From the NCBI RefSeq assembly GCF_016827675.1, contig NZ_JAERJA010000009.1, forward strand, positions 1 to 64,000: a stretch of DNA of 64,000 nt, in the 5' to 3' direction. Shown in pieces: positions 51,957-61,952 of this stretch. Position 1 is the stretch's first letter. Each line of letters begins with the position of its first letter. Both the position numbers and the translations under genes were made by a program. The DNA comes from Nocardioides limicola (lineage in GTDB: Bacteria > Actinomycetota > Actinomycetes > Propionibacteriales > Nocardioidaceae). Under the pieces are notes generated by a model that was given only the letters and a program-made list of their open reading frames with translations, was not told where the DNA came from and did no database searches.

Positions 51957-53638
51957 TGCGCGGCCGTGTCCCGATAGTGAGCCAGCCACGCATGCACCAG
52001 CGGGATCACCGAGGCCCCCTCGCCGCTGGCCGAGGCCACCCGCTTCATGGACCCGGCACGCACGTCGCCGACGGCGAAGATGCCCGGCACGGTCGTGGTC
52101 AGGCCCTCCGGTGGCAGTTCGTCTGGCCATCGGTCGCGGGGCACATCGCGGCCGGTGAGCACGAAGCCGTGCTCGTCCCGTCCCACCGTCTCAGGCAGCC
52201 AGCCGCAGTGCGGGGCGGCGCCGAGCAGAAGGAACAGGCCGCCGGCGGACACCTGCTGCCGTTCGCCGGTGGCGATCTCCTCCAGGGTCAGCCACTCGAG
52301 CCGCCCGTTGCCGCCGCCGTCGACGACCCTGCTGCCGGGCCGCACCGAGATGCCTGGATGGTGGTCGATCTCGTCGATCAGGTACTGCGACATCGTCTCG
52401 GCCAGGCCGTCGCGGCGGACCACCACAGTCACCGACCGGGCGAACCTCGCCAGATGGACGGCGGCCTGCCCGGCGGAGTTGCCGCCGCCGACCACGTAGA
52501 CGTCCGCGCCCTGCATCTCCCGGGCGGCGGCCATCGCCGCGCCGTACTGCACTCCTCGGCCGACCAACGCCTCCAAGGGGTCCACCCTGAGTTTGCTGTA
52601 CCGCACTCCCGACGCGACCACCACCGCCTTGGCGTGCACATCGCCGCCGTCGGTGCGGATCACGTGCGGATGCCCGGGGACCAGCCCCTGGACCTCGACG
52701 CCGGTGAAGAACTGGGTGCCGAACCGCAACGCCTGGTTGCGGGCGCGTTGGGCGAGCCGCATCCCGGAGATGCCGCGGGGGAAGCCGAGATAGTTGCGGA
52801 TCATCGTGCTGGTGCCGGCCTGCCCGCCGATCGCCTCGACCTCCAGCACCACGGTGGAGAGCCCCTCCGAGGAGCCGTACACCGCAGCCGCCAGCCCCGC
52901 CGGCCCGGCACCCACGATCGCCAGGTCCACCTCTGTGGGCACGGACAGGTCGTCCGGTGGCCCGAACAGGGCCCGGGCCACCTCGCCCACCGACCGGGGG
53001 GTCAGCGCCTTGTCCAGCAGCCACACCAACGGCAGCGACGCCTCCGGACCCGCGGCCTCCCGCAGTCGACGGCCGGTCTCACTGTCGGCGGCGTGCACGG
53101 CGTTCGGTGCGCCCATCCGGTCCAGGTAGTCCCGGATCGCCACCGCGAGCGGATCCTGGGGCTCGGCGACGATCTGCGCGGTGACCACTTCGGGCTTGGC
53201 CACCGTGGAGCCCCAGTCGGAGAGCAGATCGGTGATGGCGTGGTGGAACTCCTCGTCGCGGACTCCGCGCGGCATCAGCAGATAGGCGTCGAAGGTGCCG
53301 GTCGCCATCCCCGGACGCAGCACCGGCGCTTCGGCGCGGAACCGCTCCACCGGCGACGTGATCATCCGTCGAGACGTGGGCACCCGGTCTCGCCACTGCG
53401 CCATCGCGGTGAGCACCGGTTGATCGGGGAGCAGTGAGTCGCTGACGAACAGTGCGATCGGCACCCCGGCGGTGATCAGCTCCTCGGTGAGGTCGAGGGC
53501 GTCGGCGGCCGAGCGCGCGGTGTGCAGGGAGTACTCGCGGGAGTAGCGCCAGAACTCGTCGAGCAGCCGGTCCGCGTGCTCGGCGGACACCACGATGATC
53601 GCTGGTGCCCCGCTGTCAGGGGTCGCGTTGTCAGTCAT
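51953..53638 (-). CDS. Thioredoxin-reductase-like flavoprotein with receiver-like N-terminus
   Basis: 561 residues in three parts. About 10-120 form a receiver-like Rossmann fold ('[20 protein letters not shown]', '[20 protein letters not shown]'). About 150-230 are thioredoxin/glutaredoxin-like without a CxxC. From about 238 a TrxR-type reductase shows FAD '[19 protein letters not shown]' and NADPH '[20 protein letters not shown]'. The redox-active Cys pair of thioredoxin reductase is absent, so it cannot act as a classical TrxR and may pass electrons or sense redox state. It overlaps both operon neighbours. Confidence 0.8.
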   Translation of the reverse strand: MTDNATPDSGAPAIIVVSAEHADRLLDEFWRYSREYSLHTARSAADALDLTEELITAGVPIALFVSDSLLPDQPVLTAMAQWRDRVPTSRRMITSPVERFRAEAPVLRPGMATGTFDAYLLMPRGVRDEEFHHAITDLLSDWGSTVAKPEVVTAQIVAEPQDPLAVAIRDYLDRMGAPNAVHAADSETGRRLREAAGPEASLPLVWLLDKALTPRSVGEVARALFGPPDDLSVPTEVDLAIVGAGPAGLAAAVYGSSEGLSTVVLEVEAIGGQAGTSTMIRNYLGFPRGISGMRLAQRARNQALRFGTQFFTGVEVQGLVPGHPHVIRTDGGDVHAKAVVVASGVRYSKLRVDPLEALVGRGVQYGAAMAAAREMQGADVYVVGGGNSAGQAAVHLARFARSVTVVVRRDGLAETMSQYLIDEIDHHPGISVRPGSRVVDGGGNGRLEWLTLEEIATGERQQVSAGGLFLLLGAAPHCGWLPETVGRDEHGFVLTGRDVPRDRWPDELPPEGLTTTVPGIFAVGDVRAGSMKRVASASGEGASVIPLVHAWLAHYRDTAAQ

Positions 53639-55124
53639 CGGCAGCTGCCGACGCGGGCCGGAAGACCGGCGGCTCGGGATCGGGGATCAGCACCCGGTCC
53701 GGGTAGCAGTAGCGCCAGTCCTCGCCCGGCTCCATCGACGCGATGCACGGGTGCCCCGACGCCTCGTGGTGGCCGGTGGCGTGCCGGTTCGTCGAGTCGT
53801 CGCAGCAGCCCACGTAGCCGCATCCCAGACAGACCCGCAGGTGCACCCACTCGTCGCCAGCCGCCAGGCAGTCGACGCAGCCCTCGGCGACCGGAGCGGC
53901 CGGACCGGCGTCGATGAGGTGGGCGCACGGTTCGGCCATCGTCTCCTGCTCCACGTACCGATAGCCGGCGAGTACGCCGGTGGGCATCGCCTTGGACAGG
54001 TGCCGGGACCTCGTCGACAGCAGCGGCCCGGCGAAGGCCAGGATCAGCACGTACAGCGCCACGAAGGGGCCGATCCGATCGTCGAGGCCGGCCGCGATCG
54101 CCATCGTGGCCAGGATCAGCGAGAACTCACCTCGGCCGACCAGCGCCAGGGCCGCATTGGTGGCGGCGCGTTGGTTGAGGCGGTAGATGCGGGCCAGCAG
54201 CAGGCCGCCGAGGGTGTTGGTGATGATCGTCAGCACCACGGCGGCGGCCACCGGCAGCGCGATCTCGCCCACGGCGTCGAGCGGGATGCTGGCGCCGAAG
54301 ACGACGAAGAAGATCGCGGCGAACGCGTCGCGGATCGGCAGGATCAGCCGCTCCACCCGCTCCTTGACCGCGGTCCGGGAGATCACCAGACCGATCATCA
54401 GGGCACCGATCGCGTCGGAGACGCCGAGCATCTCGGCCACCCCGGCGACGAAGACGGCCAGCCCGATCACCAGCACGATCAACAACTCGTTGTCGTCGGA
54501 GCCGACCAGCATGCCGATCAGCTTCGCGGCGTACCGCGCGAGCAGGAAGAGGCCGATGATGAAGCCGAGCGCCACCCCGAACTGGAGCGCCGCCTCTCCG
54601 GCGGTCTCCGCGCCGCCGAGGAACGGCGCGAGCACGGCCAGGTAGACGGCCAGGAACAGGTCCTCGACGACGATCACGCCGAGGATCACCGGCGTCTCGG
54701 TATTGGCCAGGCGCCGCAGTTCGACCATCAGTTTGGTCACGATCGCCGAGGAGGAGATGCCGACCGCGCCGGCGATCACCAGCGCCTCGGCGGTGCCCCA
54801 GCCCAGCGCGAAGCCGAGCGCCAGCCCACCGCCGACATTGAGCCCGATGTAGCCGAACGCGGTGGCCAGCACCCGGCGGCCGCTCGACATCACCTGCTCC
54901 AGCGGGAACTCCACGCCCAGGTGGAACAGCAGCACGATCAGGCCGATGGCGGCGACCAGTTCGAGGGAGTGCACATCCGAGATCACCCCGAGGACGGAGG
55001 GACCCAGCAGGATCCCGGCGACCATGTACGACGGGATGGTCGGCAGTGCGAGCCGCCGACCACCGCGGGCCAGGGTGCCCGCTGCGAGGCCGGCGGCTCC
55101 GAGGGCAACCAGTTCAGCTGCCAT
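53631..55124 (-). CDS. CPA2 cation/proton antiporter fused to a UBP-type zinc finger (KhtU-like)
   Basis: 497 residues. About 1-390 form a KefB/KhtU-like antiporter with 11-12 helices ('[20 protein letters not shown]', '[20 protein letters not shown]', '[20 protein letters not shown]', '[20 protein letters not shown]'). About 410-480 carry a UBP-type zinc finger ('[20 protein letters not shown]', '[20 protein letters not shown]'), a module best known for binding ubiquitin C-termini in eukaryotes. The fusion to a transporter is striking. It overlaps the FAD gene by 8 bases and follows a KhtT-like gene by 3 bases; together these predict K+/H+ exchange under redox control (inference). Confidence 0.88.
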   Translation of the reverse strand: MAAELVALGAAGLAAGTLARGGRRLALPTIPSYMVAGILLGPSVLGVISDVHSLELVAAIGLIVLLFHLGVEFPLEQVMSSGRRVLATAFGYIGLNVGGGLALGFALGWGTAEALVIAGAVGISSSAIVTKLMVELRRLANTETPVILGVIVVEDLFLAVYLAVLAPFLGGAETAGEAALQFGVALGFIIGLFLLARYAAKLIGMLVGSDDNELLIVLVIGLAVFVAGVAEMLGVSDAIGALMIGLVISRTAVKERVERLILPIRDAFAAIFFVVFGASIPLDAVGEIALPVAAAVVLTIITNTLGGLLLARIYRLNQRAATNAALALVGRGEFSLILATMAIAAGLDDRIGPFVALYVLILAFAGPLLSTRSRHLSKAMPTGVLAGYRYVEQETMAEPCAHLIDAGPAAPVAEGCVDCLAAGDEWVHLRVCLGCGYVGCCDDSTNRHATGHHEASGHPCIASMEPGEDWRYCYPDRVLIPDPEPPVFRPASAAADD

Positions 55125-55127
55125 CGG

Positions 55128-55349
55128 TCACTCGCTGAAGAAGCTGCCGGAGAGGATCGCCGCGGCCCGCCGCGCCTCCTGCTCGTCGAGCCGGATCACC
55201 GCGGTCGGCTCTGACGCGCCGGCCTCCAGCTCATAGATCTCGAAGTTGCCGTCCTTGAGTTCGAGCACCGCGAGCCGGTGCGAGCCACCGGCGATCTCGT
55301 ACTTGGTGCCGATACCGAAGAGTTCCGTCTTGCGCACGGTGTGACTCAT
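55128..55349 (-). CDS. KhtT-like antiporter regulator, N-terminal domain only
   Basis: 73 residues, 'VRKTELFGIGTKYEIAGGSH', 'LAVLELKDGNFEIYELEAGA' and 'AVIRLDEQEARRAAAILSGS', matching the N-terminal half of KhtT. Family proteins of about 165 residues add an RCK_C domain that binds c-di-AMP; here the gene stops before it and the antiporter gene starts three bases later. No RCK_C is encoded in the operon. It may bind the antiporter while another subunit provides sensing. Confidence 0.8.
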   Translation of the reverse strand: MSHTVRKTELFGIGTKYEIAGGSHRLAVLELKDGNFEIYELEAGASEPTAVIRLDEQEARRAAAILSGSFFSE

Positions 55350-55404
55350 GCGCGCGAGTATCGCACAGCCCGGCGGTGCGACGTGGTGACGATGTGGCGG
55401 GTGC

Positions 55405-56004
55405 TCAGGTCCTGGCCCCGACGATCCTCAACGCCAGCTCGGCGTAGTGGTCGGCCAGCTCTGCGGGCGTCCACGGGGCGTCGGGGGAGTACCAGCGGGC
55501 GATGTCGATGCCCAGGGACAGGATGGCCGTGGCGGCGATCTTGACGTCCACGTCGAACACCTCGGCCCGGACGCCGTCGGTGAGGATCGCGCGCACCTCG
55601 ACGTCGATCTGGTGCCGCAGTGTCTGGATCTCGGCCAGGTGGTCTGGGCTCAGGGCGCTCAGCTCGTAGTTGACCACCCGCGCGCCGATGTGTCCGCGGG
55701 CATGGTGCTCGACGAAGCCGCGCACCACCTGCAGCAGTTGCTGCACCGGGTCGTCGGAGGAGGTGCGGGCCGTGTGCACCAGGCCGAGGGTCTCCACGTG
55801 GCCTGTCAACGAGATCAGGTGCAGCAGCTCCTCCTTGGAGCGGTGGTGCACATAGAGCGCCGCGGGACTCATCCCGGCCGCGGCCGCGATGTCGCGGGTG
55901 GTGGTGCCATGGAAGCCCTTGGCCGAGAACGCCTGCACGGCGGCCTCCAGCAGTCGGGCCCTGGTGGCCTCTGCTCCCTTGACGTGATCGGTCACAGGCA
56001 CCAT
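55405..56004 (-). CDS. TetR-family transcriptional regulator
   Basis: 199 residues. HTH: 'TRARLLEAAVQAFSAKGFHG', 'TTTRDIAAAAGMSPAALYVH' and 'HRSKEELLHLIS'. ATG 56004 is preferred; longer reading frames run across the operator and the divergent gene. It probably represses the catabolic operon starting at 56095, releasing it when an acyl-CoA binds. Confidence 0.9.
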   Translation of the reverse strand: MVPVTDHVKGAEATRARLLEAAVQAFSAKGFHGTTTRDIAAAAGMSPAALYVHHRSKEELLHLISLTGHVETLGLVHTARTSSDDPVQQLLQVVRGFVEHHARGHIGARVVNYELSALSPDHLAEIQTLRHQIDVEVRAILTDGVRAEVFDVDVKIAATAILSLGIDIARWYSPDAPWTPAELADHYAELALRIVGART

Positions 56005-56011
56005 GATGGGC

Positions 56012-56027
56012 CTAAGCAAGCGCTTAG
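56012..56027. promoter_or_regulatory. TetR operator palindrome
   Basis: ctaagc-aagc-gcttag, two 6-bp arms with a four-base centre, between the divergent TetR and SDR genes. Similar dyads serve TetR regulators of fatty-acid and acyl-CoA genes. Confidence 0.7.
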
Positions 56028-56094
56028 TCAATGATTGTCCGAGGTTGAGGATCGGCCCTGGGCGGTCACGTCCGACACGTGGAGGCACAAAGCA

Positions 56095-56847
56095 GTGAGC
56101 AGGTTCGCAGGCAAGACCGCCATCGTCACCGGAGCCAGCCGGGGCATCGGGCTCGGCATCGCCGAGCGACTCGTCGCCGACGGCGCCACGGTGGTGATCA
56201 CCGCCCGCAAGCCCGAGGCACTGGCCGAGGCGGTCGAGCACCTCGGCGGCCCCGAGAAGGCGGTCTTCGTCGCCGGACGCGCCGACGACAGCGACCACCA
56301 GGCCGAGACCGTCGCCAAGGCCATCGAGACCTTCGGCTCGGTCGACATGCTGGTCAACAACACCGGCATCAACCCGACGTACGGCCCGATGATCGACCTC
56401 GACCTCGACGTCGCCCGCAAGATCGTCGACGTCAACTGCATCGCCGCGATCTCCTGGTTGCAGCACGTGCACCGCGCCTGGATGCGCGAGCACGGCGGAG
56501 CAGTGGTCAACATCTCCTCGGTGGCCGGCACCAAGCCCGCCCCCGGCATCGGCATGTACGGCGCGTCCAAGGCGATGCTCGCCCACATCACCGCCGAACT
56601 CGCCGTCGAACTGGGCCCCGACATTCGGGTCAACGCCGTCGCTCCCGCCGTGGTCAAGACGAAGTTCGCCACCGCCCTCTACGAGGGCCGCGAGGAGGAG
56701 GTCGCCGCCACCTACCCGCTGAAGCGGCTCGGCGTCCCCGAGGACATCGCCGGCGTCGTCGCCTTCCTGCTCTCCGAGGACGCCGCCTGGCTGACCGGCC
56801 AACTGGTCGTCGTCGACGGCGGACTCACCCTCACCGGCGGCGTCTGA
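56095..56847 (+). CDS. Short-chain dehydrogenase/reductase 1
   Basis: 250-residue classical SDR: 'KTAIVTGASRGIGLGIAERL', 'NNTG', Ser in 'VNISSVAGTKPAPGIGM', Tyr/Lys in 'YGASKAMLAHITAELAVE'. GTG 56095 has ggagg nine bases upstream. First gene of the TetR operon; overlaps the second SDR by one base. Confidence 0.92.
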   Translation: MSRFAGKTAIVTGASRGIGLGIAERLVADGATVVITARKPEALAEAVEHLGGPEKAVFVAGRADDSDHQAETVAKAIETFGSVDMLVNNTGINPTYGPMIDLDLDVARKIVDVNCIAAISWLQHVHRAWMREHGGAVVNISSVAGTKPAPGIGMYGASKAMLAHITAELAVELGPDIRVNAVAPAVVKTKFATALYEGREEEVAATYPLKRLGVPEDIAGVVAFLLSEDAAWLTGQLVVVDGGLTLTGGV

Positions 56848-57617
56848 TGACCGGCGTCGTCGTCACCGGTGCCGGCCACGGCATCGGCCGCGCGCTGGCC
56901 ACCCGATTGGCCGCCGGTGGCATGCGGGTGGTCGTCAACGACCTCGACGCCGACGCCGCCCACCAGGTCGCCGCCGACATCGGTGGGTACGCCGTGCCCG
57001 GCGACGCCGCCGCCGAGGCCGGCGTCGCAGCCCTGGTCGCCGCAGCCCGGGAGCACCTCGGCAGCATCGACATCTGGTTCGGCAACGCCGGACTCGACCG
57101 CGGCCTGGGCCTGGACGCGGCCGAGGAGGACTGGGCGATCGCCCACGAGGTGAACGTGATGGCGCACGTGCGCGCCGCCCGACTGCTGATGCCCGACTGG
57201 CTCGCCGCCGGACGAGGACGCTACGTCGTCACTGCCTCGGCCGCGGGCCTGCTCACCATGCTCGGCAGCCCGGCGTACTCGGTCACCAAGCACGCCGCCG
57301 TCGCCTTCGCCGAATGGCTCTCGGCCACCTATCGCCACCGCGGCATCGTGGTCCAGGCGATCTGCCCCCAGGGAGTCCGCACCCGGATGCTCGAGGAGGC
57401 CGGGCCCCTGACCGAGATCCTCACCCGCGACTCCGCGCTCAGCCCCGAGCAGGTCGCCGAGGAGGTGTGGCGGGCGCTGCAGACCGAGGAGTTCCTGGTG
57501 CTGCCGCACCCGGAGGTGGCTGGCTACTACGCCACCCGGGCCACCGACACGGACCGGTGGCTGACCGGGATGAACCATCTGCAGCAACAACTCGACGCGA
57601 AGGGAGCGACCGGATGA
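56847..57617 (+). CDS. Short-chain dehydrogenase/reductase 2
   Basis: 256-residue SDR: 'MTGVVVTGAGHGIGRALATR', 'SIDIWFGNAGLDRG', 'VVTASAAGLLTMLGSPAYSV' and the YSVTK catalytic pair. Likely oxidises or reduces a hydroxyl/keto group in the same route. It overlaps the next gene by four bases. Confidence 0.9.
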   Translation: MTGVVVTGAGHGIGRALATRLAAGGMRVVVNDLDADAAHQVAADIGGYAVPGDAAAEAGVAALVAAAREHLGSIDIWFGNAGLDRGLGLDAAEEDWAIAHEVNVMAHVRAARLLMPDWLAAGRGRYVVTASAAGLLTMLGSPAYSVTKHAAVAFAEWLSATYRHRGIVVQAICPQGVRTRMLEEAGPLTEILTRDSALSPEQVAEEVWRALQTEEFLVLPHPEVAGYYATRATDTDRWLTGMNHLQQQLDAKGATG

Positions 57618-58597
57618 AGGCATGGCAGGTCAACGCACTCGGTGAACCGGCCGAGGTGATGAGGCTCGTTGACGTCCCCGACCCCACCCCCGGCCCCGGC
57701 CAGCTGGTGGTCCGAGTGCTCGCCTCACCCGCGAACTTCCCCGACGCGCTGATGTGCCGGGGCCTCTACCAGGTCAAGCCCGACCTGCCGTTCACGCCCG
57801 GCGTGGAACTGTGCGGCGAGGTGACCTCCCTCGGCGAGGGCGTCACCGGCTTCGCCGTCGGCGACCGGGTGATCGGCGCCGCGGTGATGCCGCACGGCGG
57901 CTTCGCCGAGTCGGCAGTGATGGAGGTGGCCACCACCTTCGCCGCACCCGCCGCGCTCGACGACGCCCAGGCGGCCTCGCTCTACATCGGCTATCAGACC
58001 GGTTGGTTCGGGCTGCACCGCCGGGCCGGTATCCGCGAGGGTGAGACGCTGCTCGTGCACGCCGCCGCCGGCGGCGTCGGCAGCGCGGCCATCCAACTCG
58101 GGAAGGCCGCCGGTGCCACCGTGATCGGCGTCGTCGGCGGCGACGCCAAGGCCGCCGTGGCCCGCGAGCTCGGCGCCGACATCGTGGTCGACCGGCACAG
58201 TGAGGACTTCGTCGCGGTGGTCAAGGAGGCCACCTCCGGCCGCGGCGCCGACGTGATCTATGACCCGGTCGGCGGCGAGACCTACCAACGCTCCACCAAG
58301 TGCATCGCCTTCGAAGGCCGGATCCTGGTGATCGGCTTCGCGGGCGGCGACATCCAGTCCGCGGCCCTCAACCACGCGCTGATCAAGAACTACAGCATCG
58401 TCGGCCTGCACTGGGGTCTCTACAACCTCTTCGACCCCGCCGCGGTCGCCGAGTGCCACGCCGACCTGACCCGACTCGCCGACGCCGGCGTGGTCCGGCC
58501 GCTGGTCTCGGAGAAGCTCGAACTGGCAGCGGTCGCCGACGGCGTCCAGCGCCTCGCCGACGGTTCCACCGTGGGCAGGGTGGTGTACGTCGCATGA
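57614..58597 (+). CDS. Zinc-independent MDR reductase (NADPH:quinone oxidoreductase-like)
   Basis: 327 residues. 'MKAWQVNALGEPAEVMRLVD', 'FPDALMCRGLYQVKPDLPFT', 'PGVELCGEVTSLGEGVTGFA' and the NADPH motif 'LLVHAAAGGVGSAAIQLGKA' match the QOR/enoyl-reductase branch of MDR. It lacks zinc-binding Cys. Part of the operon; overlaps the next gene by four bases. Confidence 0.9.
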   Translation: MKAWQVNALGEPAEVMRLVDVPDPTPGPGQLVVRVLASPANFPDALMCRGLYQVKPDLPFTPGVELCGEVTSLGEGVTGFAVGDRVIGAAVMPHGGFAESAVMEVATTFAAPAALDDAQAASLYIGYQTGWFGLHRRAGIREGETLLVHAAAGGVGSAAIQLGKAAGATVIGVVGGDAKAAVARELGADIVVDRHSEDFVAVVKEATSGRGADVIYDPVGGETYQRSTKCIAFEGRILVIGFAGGDIQSAALNHALIKNYSIVGLHWGLYNLFDPAAVAECHADLTRLADAGVVRPLVSEKLELAAVADGVQRLADGSTVGRVVYVA

Positions 58598-59631
58598 CTG
58601 AGACCCCTGGCCTCGACCCCGCCGCCCTCACCGACTGGTGGCAACGCACCCTGCCCGAGTCCGCCCCACTGGCCGGCCCGCTGAGCGCCACCCTGATCGC
58701 CGGCGGCAAGTCGAACCTCACCTACCGGGTCAGCGACGGGCAGCAGAGCTGGGTGGTGCGGCGTCCCCCGCTCGGGCACGTGCTGGCCACCGCCCACGAC
58801 ATGTCCCGGGAGCATCGGGTGATCGCGGCGCTGGCCGACACCGGCGTCCCGGTGCCGACGGCGTACGCCTTCTGTGACGACCTGGACGTGCTCGGTGCGC
58901 CCTTCTACGTGATGGCCGACATGCCGGGCACGCCGTACCGCTCCAGCGCCGAGCTGGCCAAGCTCGGCCCCGAGCGCACTCGCGCGATCAGCACCGCCAT
59001 GGTCGACGTGCTCATCGCACTGCACGGCGTGGACACGCACGTGGTCGGGCTGGCCGACTTCGGCCGCCCCGAGGGCTTCTTGACCCGTCAGGTGCGCCGC
59101 TGGAAGAAGCAGCTCGACGCCTCCCACAACCGCGAGCTGCCAGCGGCCGAGGAGCTGCACCGCCGCCTGGCCGAGACGTCTGAGGCCGCCGACGCCGCTG
59201 CCGCCTCCCGGATCGGCATCGTGCATGGTGACTTCCGCCTCGACAACCTGCTCGTCGACGACGACGACCGACCCACCGCGGTCCTGGACTGGGAGATGGC
59301 CACCGTCGGCGACACCCTCACCGACCTGGCCCTGCTGGTCGTCTACGGCCGACTGGCGGTGCTGCTGCCCGGTTCCGTCACCGACGTCTCCGCGGCGCCG
59401 GGCTTCCTCTCCGAGACCGAGATCATCGACCGGTACGCCGCGGCTCGCGACGTGGACGCGCCGGACCTGGGCTTCCACCTGGCCCTGGCCTCGTTCAAGC
59501 TCGCCACCATCGTGGAGGGCATCCACTTCCGCTACCTGCAGGGACAGACCGTGGGGGAGGGGTTCGACGGCATCGGTGCCGGCACCGTGCCCCTGCTCGA
59601 AGCCGGACTCGCCTCACTCGACCACCACTGA
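58594..59631 (+). CDS. APH-type acyl-CoA kinase (ACAD10/11 N-domain, LvaA-like)
   Basis: 345 residues of the aminoglycoside-phosphotransferase fold. 'AGGKSNLTYRVSDGQQSWVV' forms the ATP loop, and 'SRIGIVHGDFRLDNLLVDDD' followed by 'RPTAVLDWEMATVGDTLTDL' gives the HxD catalytic loop and metal site. The subfamily is the one fused to acyl-CoA dehydrogenase in human ACAD10/11 and encoded beside one in the Pseudomonas levulinate (lva) operon, where it phosphorylates a 4-hydroxyacyl-CoA. An acyl-CoA dehydrogenase follows here. Confidence 0.85.
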   Translation: MTETPGLDPAALTDWWQRTLPESAPLAGPLSATLIAGGKSNLTYRVSDGQQSWVVRRPPLGHVLATAHDMSREHRVIAALADTGVPVPTAYAFCDDLDVLGAPFYVMADMPGTPYRSSAELAKLGPERTRAISTAMVDVLIALHGVDTHVVGLADFGRPEGFLTRQVRRWKKQLDASHNRELPAAEELHRRLAETSEAADAAAASRIGIVHGDFRLDNLLVDDDDRPTAVLDWEMATVGDTLTDLALLVVYGRLAVLLPGSVTDVSAAPGFLSETEIIDRYAAARDVDAPDLGFHLALASFKLATIVEGIHFRYLQGQTVGEGFDGIGAGTVPLLEAGLASLDHH

Positions 59632-59683
59632 ACCCCCTCGCTGACCCCATCTTGAACCCACCCTGAACCGACCGGGAGCCACC

Positions 59684-60925
59684 ATGGACTTCGCGCACGA
59701 CGCCCGCACCATCGAGCTCCAGCAGAATCTGCTGGACTTCATGGACAGCCACATCCACCCCGCCGAACCGGTCTTCGCCGAGCAGGTCGCCGCGCTGGAG
59801 AACAGGTGGGCCTGGTCGAGCGCCCCGGTGCTCGCCGAACTGCGTGCCGAGGCTCGCAGCCGCGGCCTGTGGAACCTCTTCCTCCCCGGCGAGGAAGGCG
59901 CCAAGCACGGAGGCGCCGGCCTCAGCAACCTCCAGTACGCCACCCTGGCCGAGATCACCGGTCGCGCCATCCAACTGGCCCCGGCCGTGCTCAACTGTGC
60001 CGCCCCGGACACCGGCAACTCCGAGGTGTTGGCCATGTTCGGCACCCCGGCGCAACAGGAGCAGTGGCTGGCGCCTCTGCTGGACGGCCGGATCCGGTCC
60101 GCGTTCGCGATGACCGAGCCGGCGGTGGCCTCCTCCGACGCCACCAACATCGCCACCTCGATCGTCCGTGACGGCGACGAGTACGTGATCAACGGCCGCA
60201 AGTGGTGGATCACCGGGGCGATGAACCCCGAGTGCGAGATCTTCATCGTGATGGGCAAGACCGACCCGACCGCCGACCGCCACCACCAGCAGTCGATGAT
60301 CCTGGTGCCCCGGGACACCCCCGGAGTGGAGATCCTCCGCGGCATGGAGGTCTTCGGCTACGACGACCACGACCACGGCGGCCACGCCGAGATGGTCTTC
60401 AACGACGTGCGGGTGCCTGCCGCGAACCTGATCGGTGCGGAGGGTCAGGGTTTCGCGATCGCCCAGGCCCGGCTCGGCCCGGGCCGGATCCATCACTGCA
60501 TGCGCTCCATCGGCCTCGCCGAGCGGGCGATCGAACTGATGTGCGCCCGGGTGGAGGACCGGATCGCCTTCGGTCGACCGCTCGCCGACCAAGGTGTGAT
60601 CCGGGACTGGATCGCGGAGTCCCGGGTGCGGATCGAGCAGCTGCGACTGCTGGTCCTCAAGACCGCCTGGCTGATGGACACCGTCGGCAACAAGGGCGCC
60701 CACACCGAGATCCAGGCGATCAAGATCGCCACCCCGGCCACCGTGCAGTGGATCCTCGACAAGGCGATCCAGGCTCACGGCGCCGGCGGTCTCTCCCAGG
60801 ACTTCCCCCTCGCTGCGGCGTACGCCGGCATCCGGACGCTGCGGTTCGCCGACGGCCCCGACGAGGTGCACAAGAACGCCCTGGCCCGCACCGAACTGCG
60901 ACGGCAGGCCGCCGCCCGCGGCTGA
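59684..60925 (+). CDS. Acyl-CoA dehydrogenase (ACAD10/11-type)
   Basis: 413 residues. '[20 protein letters not shown]' and '[20 protein letters not shown]' bind FAD and substrate; '[20 protein letters not shown]' and '[20 protein letters not shown]' are typical of the ACAD10/11 branch. With the kinase gene 52 bases upstream it is the two-gene equivalent of ACAD11, so it may process phosphorylated 4-hydroxyacyl-CoA rather than do simple beta-oxidation. Electrons, if released, would go to ETF. Confidence 0.88.
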   Translation: MDFAHDARTIELQQNLLDFMDSHIHPAEPVFAEQVAALENRWAWSSAPVLAELRAEARSRGLWNLFLPGEEGAKHGGAGLSNLQYATLAEITGRAIQLAPAVLNCAAPDTGNSEVLAMFGTPAQQEQWLAPLLDGRIRSAFAMTEPAVASSDATNIATSIVRDGDEYVINGRKWWITGAMNPECEIFIVMGKTDPTADRHHQQSMILVPRDTPGVEILRGMEVFGYDDHDHGGHAEMVFNDVRVPAANLIGAEGQGFAIAQARLGPGRIHHCMRSIGLAERAIELMCARVEDRIAFGRPLADQGVIRDWIAESRVRIEQLRLLVLKTAWLMDTVGNKGAHTEIQAIKIATPATVQWILDKAIQAHGAGGLSQDFPLAAAYAGIRTLRFADGPDEVHKNALARTELRRQAAARG

Positions 60926-60983
60926 TCACACGCCCGCGGCTGGCCCCAGTGGGTCCAGTCGCGGGTCAGGTGGGTCGACCCGC

Positions 60984-61364
60984 TCACACCTCGACGTAGA
61001 CGTCGTCCCCGTCGATGACCACCCGATAGGTGTCCAGCGGCGCTGGCTTCTTGCCCATCGCGATCAGCTTGCTCGACCAGCGGGGCACCTTCATGCCCGC
61101 GAACCCCGGCGTCCAATCGAGGTTCTCACCGGTGGCCAGGTCGAAGCGCGAGTTGTGCCACGGGCAGGTGACCTGCCCCCCGTCGTACTGGACACCCCCC
61201 GGCCCCTTGTTGAGCGGGAGCCCCAGGTGGGGGCAACGGTTCTTGGCGGCACAGACCTCGCCGCCAGCCCTCCCGACGACCACCGAGGTGCCCTTCACCT
61301 CGACGGTGTGCAGTTGCTCGTCGGCGAAGTCATCGACGCTTCCGATCCTGATCCGCTCCGGCAT
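60984..61364 (-). CDS. Rieske [2Fe-2S] ferredoxin-like protein
   Basis: 126 residues. The cluster is bound by Cys/His in 'AAKNRCPHLGLPLNKG' and 'VTCPWHNSRFDLATGE'. A soluble, single-domain Rieske protein, probably an electron carrier for an oxygenase elsewhere. It is convergent with the dehydrogenase operon. Confidence 0.9.
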   Translation of the reverse strand: MPERIRIGSVDDFADEQLHTVEVKGTSVVVGRAGGEVCAAKNRCPHLGLPLNKGPGGVQYDGGQVTCPWHNSRFDLATGENLDWTPGFAGMKVPRWSSKLIAMGKKPAPLDTYRVVIDGDDVYVEV

Positions 61365-61412
61365 GGGCTGCCCCTTCGGTCGGTGGTAGCCCCCGTTCTA
61401 CCACCTCCGGGC

Positions 61413-61817
61413 TCAGGCGTGCGCCGGGCTGCGCCGGTCCGCGGCCAGTCCGACGCCGAGCAGCACCGCGGCACTGCCCAGGTGCAGCGCGTGGTCCGCG
61501 CCGTTGAGGGCCAGGATGTTGAGGCTGCCGGAGCCGACCATCATCCCGACCACGCCGACGAGGAGATAGACAGCGCCCACGGTCGCGTTCACCGACTTGG
61601 AGGCCAGCGCGCCAGCCATCGCCGCGCCGATCAGCGCCACCCCGACGGCCAGGTGGACGATGTTGTGCAGCACGTTCACACCGAAGATGCCCAACAGCAG
61701 GCCTCCCTCGTGGCCTGCCATGTCGTGCCCGCCGGTGACAGTGAACCCGAGCAGGCCGACGACGATGTAGATGGCCCCGAAGGCCAGGCCCACCTTCTGG
61801 TTGATGGTCCGGTTCAT
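61413..61817 (-). CDS. DUF4383 membrane protein
   Basis: 134 residues with four hydrophobic helices; 'NRTINQKVGLAFGAIYIVVG', 'LLGIFGVNVLHNIVHLAVGV' and 'LNILALNGADHALHLGSAAV' fit DUF4383, an actinobacterial family of unknown function often linked to stress. May be co-transcribed with the Rieske gene 48 bases downstream. Confidence 0.85.
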   Translation of the reverse strand: MNRTINQKVGLAFGAIYIVVGLLGFTVTGGHDMAGHEGGLLLGIFGVNVLHNIVHLAVGVALIGAAMAGALASKSVNATVGAVYLLVGVVGMMVGSGSLNILALNGADHALHLGSAAVLLGVGLAADRRSPAHA

Positions 61818-61952
61818 GGCTGATCACTCCCAGTCATCGTCGGGCAGGCCTGATGCGCTGCCCGTCTGCTGGGGGATTCGGAGTGCCCCAGGCAACGGAT
61901 TGGTGGCCACGGTGAGTTGGTGCCGGCACAGTCCGGCGGCCAGAGTGGACCC

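Noticed and set aside
51953..53638. Classical thioredoxin reductase
   Set aside because: The redox-active CxxC of the family is absent from the NADPH domain.
53595..55214. Long plus-strand open frame opposite the antiporter
   Set aside because: Low-complexity Arg/Gly/Asp/His composition with no motif; the minus strand encodes a clear antiporter.
59684..60925. Methylsuccinyl-CoA dehydrogenase of the ethylmalonyl-CoA pathway
   Set aside because: Sequence and the kinase neighbour fit the ACAD10/11 branch, and it is far from ccr.
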